A stretch of DNA of 64,000 nt from JAAYJT01 sp037445555 (GTDB lineage Bacteria; Bacteroidota; Bacteroidia; Bacteroidales; JAAYJT01), in contig JBBIKG010000015.1 of NCBI GenBank assembly GCA_037445555.1, positions 1-64,000 on the forward strand, read 5' to 3'. The translations under genes and the position numbers were made by a program. The stretch's first letter is position 1; each line of letters begins with the position of its first letter. Below are positions 60,376-64,000 of this stretch, in pieces. The notes below the pieces were generated by a model. The model saw nothing but the letters and a program-made list of their open reading frames with translations. It ran no database searches and was not told the origin of the DNA.

Positions 60376-60720
60376 TTACGACTGATTGGTAAGCTTCGTA
60401 TTTAGCTTATGCCTGAGGGTATCGCGGGTTGTTTTCTTATCAAGATTATTTTTGAGCGCTACTTCAAGGTCAACACCGGTCTGGTTGGCAAGGCAGATTA
60501 GCACAAAGAGTACATCTGCAAATTCGTCGGCAAGGTTGTGTGCTCTCTCTTCTTCCTTGAACGACTGCTCTCCGTATTGCCGGGCCATTATTCGTGCCAC
60601 CTCTCCTACCTCCTCCATCAGAATAGCGGTGTTGGTCAATTCATTAAAATACCTGACCCCTGTCGAATTTATCCATTGATCCACAAGGGCTTGCGCTTCT
60701 TTGATTGTCATGACTCCCAT
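60376..60720 (-). CDS. MazG-like nucleotide pyrophosphohydrolase
   Basis: The 114-residue protein is all helical and matches the small MazG-like/dUTPase-like NTP pyrophosphohydrolases. The metal-binding acidic motif is in LMEEVGEVARIM near 29-40 and the second in LADEFADVLFVLICLAN near 61-77. It probably hydrolyses aberrant or surplus nucleoside triphosphates. The ATG at 60720 overlaps the stop of the response regulator by one base (TAATG), a sign of translational coupling. It is followed by rtcB after 12 bases. Confidence 0.87.
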   Translation of the reverse strand: MGVMTIKEAQALVDQWINSTGVRYFNELTNTAILMEEVGEVARIMARQYGEQSFKEEERAHNLADEFADVLFVLICLANQTGVDLEVALKNNLDKKTTRDTLRHKLNTKLTNQS

Positions 60721-61415
60721 TATTCGCTTTTTATCTCCAGCTTAAATCCGGCGCCATGTACATTCACAATCTGCACCACGGGTTCGTCCTGCAGATACTT
60801 ACGAAGGCGCGAGATGAACACATCCATGCTGCGGCCCACAAAATAGTTTTCGTCGCCCCAAACCTCTTTGAGTGCTTTTTCGCGGGTAACCAACGCATTC
60901 GTATTCCGGCATAGCAACCTGAGTAGTCCTGATTCTTTTGTGGTTAGCGACTGAGTGATGCCTTGCCTGCTTAGTAGCATGTTCACCGCATCAAATACAT
61001 AGGTGCCCAGCTCGTAGTTTTCCTCTTCAATCAAGATGCCGCATCTCTTCAAAATAGCCTCAATGCGGAGGCTGAGCTCCTCGCTGTCAAATGGTTTTGT
61101 AATATAGTCATCGCATCCCATCCTGAATCCTTTGACACGGTCTTCATTCTGTCCCCGAGCAGTAAGGAAAATGATGGGTATGGAAGAGTTCCTCTGACGT
61201 ATCTGCTTTGCCAGTTCAAATCCATCGATACGGGGCATCATCACATCAAAAATGCACAAATCGAAAGCGGTTTGCAAATATTTCTGCAAGGCCTGATGTC
61301 CATCAGCTGCACATTCCACTTTGTATCCGAGCATCCGCAGATAATCACACACAAGGATGCTCAGGTTTGGATCGTCTTCGGCCAGCAGAACCCGAATTGA
61401 CTTTTGTTTTGCCAC
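60720..61415 (-). CDS. OmpR-type response regulator (RprY-like)
   Basis: The 231-residue protein has a receiver domain at about 7-120 (VLLAEDDPNLSILVCDYLRM; phosphorylated Asp in LCIFDVMMPRIDG; Lys in DYITKPFDSEEL) and a winged-helix DNA-binding domain at 135-230 (LTTKESGLLRLLCRN, VWGDENYFVGRSMDVFISRL). It starts with GTG at 61415. The sensor kinase lies 34 bases upstream on the same strand. The pair resembles RprY/RprX of Bacteroides fragilis. The downstream MazG-like gene overlaps by one base. Confidence 0.92.
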   Translation of the reverse strand: MAKQKSIRVLLAEDDPNLSILVCDYLRMLGYKVECAADGHQALQKYLQTAFDLCIFDVMMPRIDGFELAKQIRQRNSSIPIIFLTARGQNEDRVKGFRMGCDDYITKPFDSEELSLRIEAILKRCGILIEEENYELGTYVFDAVNMLLSRQGITQSLTTKESGLLRLLCRNTNALVTREKALKEVWGDENYFVGRSMDVFISRLRKYLQDEPVVQIVNVHGAGFKLEIKSE

Positions 61416-61449
61416 AATATTCAGTTTAAATGTTTCTGACTGTATTTAA

Positions 61450-62748
61450 TTAACAATTTACAGGCTGGTCCTGTTCATCAACTGGAATAAACAGTTCAAA
61501 GCGACTTCCCTTTCCAAGGGTGCTTTTCAGTGCGATGCTACCTCCGTGTGCATCCACAACCGACTTCACATAATATAAGCCCAGCCCAAACCCTTTCACG
61601 TCGTGAAGATCACCGGTCGACACTCTGTAGAACCGTTTGAAAATATTCTTCTGATGCTCCTCGCTGATTCCGATCCCATGATCTTCGACGGAAATGAAAA
61701 CACCCTGTATATTCCTGCTGACCTCCACAAAAATTTCGGGTGGACCTACAGAGTATTTAATTGCATTATCTACCAGGTTGGAAACAGCATTTTCAAGATG
61801 AAGCGGATCTGCATTCGACAACACCTTCATGCCGTTCTCCCTGAACACAAGTTTCCCCTTCTGATGCTTTACCAGCAATTTGTATGGCTTAAGGCTGGAC
61901 TGGACCAGTTTATTCACATCGACTGTCTGCTTTTGCAGGCTGAACTCCCCCTTTTCAACTTTGGCAATGTGCATCACCTGATCGACGCGCATACGCAAAC
62001 GGATGTTTTCCTCGCTGATAATTTTAGCATAGCGCTGAACCTGGCAGGATTCCGTATTCACTTCTTTTTTGAGCAGCATATCGGAGGCAAGAGCAATTGA
62101 TGCAATAGGCGTTTTCAGTTCATGTGTCATGTTGTTTACAAAATCTGCTTTCATGGCCGAAAACTTCTTTTCGCTCACAAAAGAAGCAATGATGGCATAG
62201 AAGGCTGCAATCATTCCGAAAATCAGCAACCAGAGCACAATCACCCACCCAAGTATCTGACTGAAAACATAGGATTTTTGACCGGGAAAGTACACTGCCA
62301 ATTCAAATCCATCTGTTCGGTGGAGGCAAGTGAGAGCCACCCTAAACCCGGAGTCCATAATCAGCTCGGAATATTCCCGATTACTGACCATTAGCAATGT
62401 ATCGGTTCCCTGGCGGTGAATCCCGTATTCATATGCAATATCAGGACTGATATTGTTTATCTGCATATTCAGGATCCGATCAAGCTGCCGGGAGCTGATG
62501 AGCTGATTTACGTCCATCCATTTGTACTGGTTCAGCGTGTTGCACTTGCGCAGGTAATTCATACAGGTATCAATGGAAGGATCGATGAGCTCGTTTACCA
62601 CATTTTTTAGGGCAAGCTGCACCTCGTTCCCGAATTGGTCGTTGCGGATTTTAACGGCGTTCTGAACCCAGAAATAATGAAGTACCATTACTACCAACAC
62701 TATAAAAGCGGATAATGCAAAGAGCAAACGGATGCGTGTTTTGTTCAT
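61450..62748 (-). CDS. Sensor histidine kinase (RprX-like)
   Basis: The 432-residue protein has two membrane segments at about 6-26 and 162-184 (LGWVIVLWLLIFGMIAAFYAI) around a periplasmic sensor of about 130 residues. Then come HisKA with MTHELKTPIASIALAS (His near 208) and HATPase with NAVSNLVDNAIKYS, SVEDHGIGIS and GFGLGLYYVKSVV. It probably phosphorylates the response regulator 34 bases downstream. The signal is unknown. It is divergent from OsmC, with a -7 box at 62782-62789 on its own strand. Confidence 0.92.
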   Translation of the reverse strand: MNKTRIRLLFALSAFIVLVVMVLHYFWVQNAVKIRNDQFGNEVQLALKNVVNELIDPSIDTCMNYLRKCNTLNQYKWMDVNQLISSRQLDRILNMQINNISPDIAYEYGIHRQGTDTLLMVSNREYSELIMDSGFRVALTCLHRTDGFELAVYFPGQKSYVFSQILGWVIVLWLLIFGMIAAFYAIIASFVSEKKFSAMKADFVNNMTHELKTPIASIALASDMLLKKEVNTESCQVQRYAKIISEENIRLRMRVDQVMHIAKVEKGEFSLQKQTVDVNKLVQSSLKPYKLLVKHQKGKLVFRENGMKVLSNADPLHLENAVSNLVDNAIKYSVGPPEIFVEVSRNIQGVFISVEDHGIGISEEHQKNIFKRFYRVSTGDLHDVKGFGLGLYYVKSVVDAHGGSIALKSTLGKGSRFELFIPVDEQDQPVNC

Positions 62749-62781
62749 AGTATATGACCTCAGAGATGTTACTCAACCAAA

Positions 62782-62789
62782 CAAAGATA
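62782..62789 (-). promoter_or_regulatory. -7 promoter box of the two-component operon
   Basis: Read on the minus strand, TATCTTTG is a perfect -7 match, 34 bases before the kinase start. A -33 element is not obvious. Confidence 0.6.
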
Positions 62790-62864
62790 CTCAGTAAAAA
62801 TCAGATTTCCCCGAACGGCTCCCGCAATTGTTCTACCTTTACTGTACGATTTATTCTACCAATC

Positions 62865-63275
62865 ATGGAAACATCTCAAATTATTTATATGGGCGATCTT
62901 CGAACCAAAGCCACTCATCTGCAGTCGGGAGCCGAGGTGATCACCGATGCCCCTGTAGACAATCACGGGAAAGGCGAGGCTTTTTCGCCTACCGACCTGG
63001 TTGCAACCGCTTTGGGAAGCTGCATGATGACCATTATGGGAATAGCTGCTCAAACACATGGGTTTGTTGTTGATGGTGCCACACTTCAGATCAGGAAGAT
63101 CATGGCCTCCAACCCAAGGCGCATCAGCGAGGTGGTGATCGACATTCATTTCCCGAAATATCCATATAAGGAAAAGGATAAAAAGATACTCAGGCATTGC
63201 AGTGATGCATGCCCCGTGGCGCTAAGCCTCCATCCCGACCTGAAGCAAACCGTACATTTACATTTTCAAGAATAA
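62865..63275 (+). CDS. OsmC family peroxiredoxin-like protein
   Basis: The 136-residue protein has the OsmC/Ohr fold: FSPTDLVATALGSCMMTIMGIAA near 42-64 with the first redox Cys, and HCSDACPVALSLHPDL near 110-125 with the second. The two Cys reduce organic or fatty-acid peroxides. I chose the ATG at 62865; an in-frame earlier start would run through the divergent promoter region. It is 5 bases before the thioesterase gene and 18 bases before priA after that, so all three probably form one operon. Confidence 0.92.
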   Translation: METSQIIYMGDLRTKATHLQSGAEVITDAPVDNHGKGEAFSPTDLVATALGSCMMTIMGIAAQTHGFVVDGATLQIRKIMASNPRRISEVVIDIHFPKYPYKEKDKKILRHCSDACPVALSLHPDLKQTVHLHFQE

Positions 63276-63280
63276 CCATT

Positions 63281-63682
63281 ATGGAAATAACACTATCTCC
63301 AGGAGTAAAAGGATACCAGGAACAAATAGTGACACCTGATCTGACTGCCTCCAGATATGGGTCGGGCCTGGTTGAAGTTTTTGCCACTCCGGCCATGATA
63401 GCACTGATGGAAAAAACCTGCCAGCACAGCGTTCAGGCAAATCTGCCCGATGGATATATTACGGTGGGCACCGAAGTGAGCATCAAACACATGAAGGCAA
63501 CGGCACTGGAGCAGAAAGTTTGGTGTGTCTCTACACTTACCGTTGTGGAAGGCCGAACGCTGACTTTTAGCGTCGAGGCATGGGATCCGGAGGGTAAGAT
63601 TGGGGCCGGAACACATCAGCGCCTGATTGTGCACAAAGACCGGTTCATGTCAAGGTTGTTGCAACGTGACCTCTTGGCCTGA
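63281..63682 (+). CDS. Hotdog-fold thioesterase (FlK-like)
   Basis: The 133-residue protein begins at 63281, 5 bases after OsmC. It has the FlK-type hotdog motifs: SRYGSGLVEVFATPAMIALMEKTCQ near 24-48, TVGTEVSIKHMKAT near 62-75, and GAGTHQRLIVHKDRF at the C terminus with a His typical of acyl-CoA thioesterases. It probably cleaves a short acyl-CoA. The Thr-Glu-His catalytic set of fluoroacetyl-CoA thioesterase is only partly recognisable, so the substrate is open. Confidence 0.85.
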   Translation: MEITLSPGVKGYQEQIVTPDLTASRYGSGLVEVFATPAMIALMEKTCQHSVQANLPDGYITVGTEVSIKHMKATALEQKVWCVSTLTVVEGRTLTFSVEAWDPEGKIGAGTHQRLIVHKDRFMSRLLQRDLLA

Positions 63683-63700
63683 CAATTACTTTACCACCGC

Positions 63701-64000
63701 ATGCTTTACGCCGATGTTTTATTACCCTTCCCGTTAGCCGGGCATTTTACCTACCGGGTGCCTGAAGCTATGAGTAAAACGCTTGAGCCCGGCATGCGGG
63801 TAGTGGTGCAATTCGGTACGAAAAAGCTCTACACAGGGCTTGTGGTCGCCCTACATGAGAACAGGCCGTCGGTTGCTGTAAAAGATATTCTGGATCAATT
63901 TGATACCATCCCGATAGTCAATCAAATTCAGTTTGACTTCTGGAAATGGATGGCCGCTTATTACCTCTGCACTGAGGGTGAGGTGATGAATGTGGCATTG
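63701..64000 (+). CDS. priA: Primosomal protein N' (PriA), 3' truncated by window end
   Basis: A frame open from ATG at 63701 to the end of the window gives 100 residues that match the N-terminal DNA-binding (3'BD) domain of PriA: YADVLLPFPLAGHFTYRVPE near 3-22, then PGMRVVVQFGTKKLYTGLVV near 30-49 and FWKWMAAYYLCTEGEVMNVAL at the end. PriA is the helicase that restarts stalled replication forks. The frame has no stop. It is 18 bases after the thioesterase gene. Confidence 0.9.
   Translation, partial: MLYADVLLPFPLAGHFTYRVPEAMSKTLEPGMRVVVQFGTKKLYTGLVVALHENRPSVAVKDILDQFDTIPIVNQIQFDFWKWMAAYYLCTEGEVMNVAL

Noticed and set aside
61603..62100. A 165-codon open frame on the plus strand
   Set aside because: It lies antisense to the sensor kinase, with no signs of being a gene.
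1..64000. CRISPR arrays, rRNA genes, insertion sequences or prophage
   Set aside because: I looked for regular repeats with spacers, terminal inverted repeats, transposase or integrase motifs and rRNA-like sequence on both strands and saw none.

Overview
The window is a stretch of ordinary chromosome from a Gram-negative member of the Bacteroidota, most likely Bacteroidales or a close relative. Four things point there. Two secreted proteins end in type IX secretion (T9SS) sorting domains. The T9SS protein PorT lies beside ubiE. DUF4271 lies beside rnpA and yidD. Many genes are preceded by the Bacteroidota -7 promoter box TAnnTTTG, and purine-rich ribosome binding sites are scarce. I see no rRNA, insertion sequence, prophage or CRISPR array. 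Genes are densely packed; only one gap exceeds 300 bases (15755-16098).

Layout. 1-6 kb: end of rlmH, rdgB, ddl (reverse), a PASTA protein, a T9SS cargo protein and an RluD-type pseudouridine synthase. 6-12 kb: a secreted trypsin-like protease with PKD and T9SS domains, an MFS transporter, the heptose epimerase rfaD, a MerR regulator and an M23 peptidase. 12-18 kb: alaS, a CarH-like MerR/cobalamin regulator, an ECF sigma factor, an EamA transporter and a small membrane protein. 18-25 kb: aminotransferase, rfaE1-ubiE-porT-hypothetical, tRNA-Glu, rpsT, radC, wecB. 25-33 kb: di-haem peroxidase, an acyltransferase paired with an ATP-cone nuclease, prolyl oligopeptidase, an RHS-like protein, a MATE exporter and a lipoprotein. 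33-42 kb: hybrid histidine kinase, exonuclease III, CLC channel with CBS domains, a DUF362/DUF6599-like pair and TrpB2 behind a tryptophan-rich leader. 42-49 kb: an envelope block (LptD, amidase with SPOR domain, MlaD-like, OstA-like). 49-53 kb: pta - 3-hydroxyacyl-CoA dehydrogenase - ackA. 53-64 kb: DUF4271, rnpA, yidD, S41 protease, cdd, ChaN-like, M48 lipoprotein, rtcB, MazG-like, an RprXY-like two-component system, OsmC, a thioesterase and the start of priA.

Read together, the genes describe an LPS-making cell (rfaD, rfaE1, lptD, OstA-like, wecB) with type IX secretion, menaquinone methylation and acetate-producing fermentation (pta/ackA), with some peroxide defence.

The two most interesting regulatory regions are not protein families. 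First, the region upstream of trpB2 has a complete promoter, a 24-codon leader peptide containing W, A, W, W, and mutually exclusive hairpins, which looks like amino-acid-controlled attenuation. Second, the ECF sigma gene beside the CarH-like regulator is preceded by three 11-bp-spaced direct repeats, the geometry known for cobalamin photoreceptor operators, although no carotenoid genes are nearby. The ATP-cone/nuclease/HhH protein coupled to a lipoyl-less acyltransferase is the least explained protein pair.
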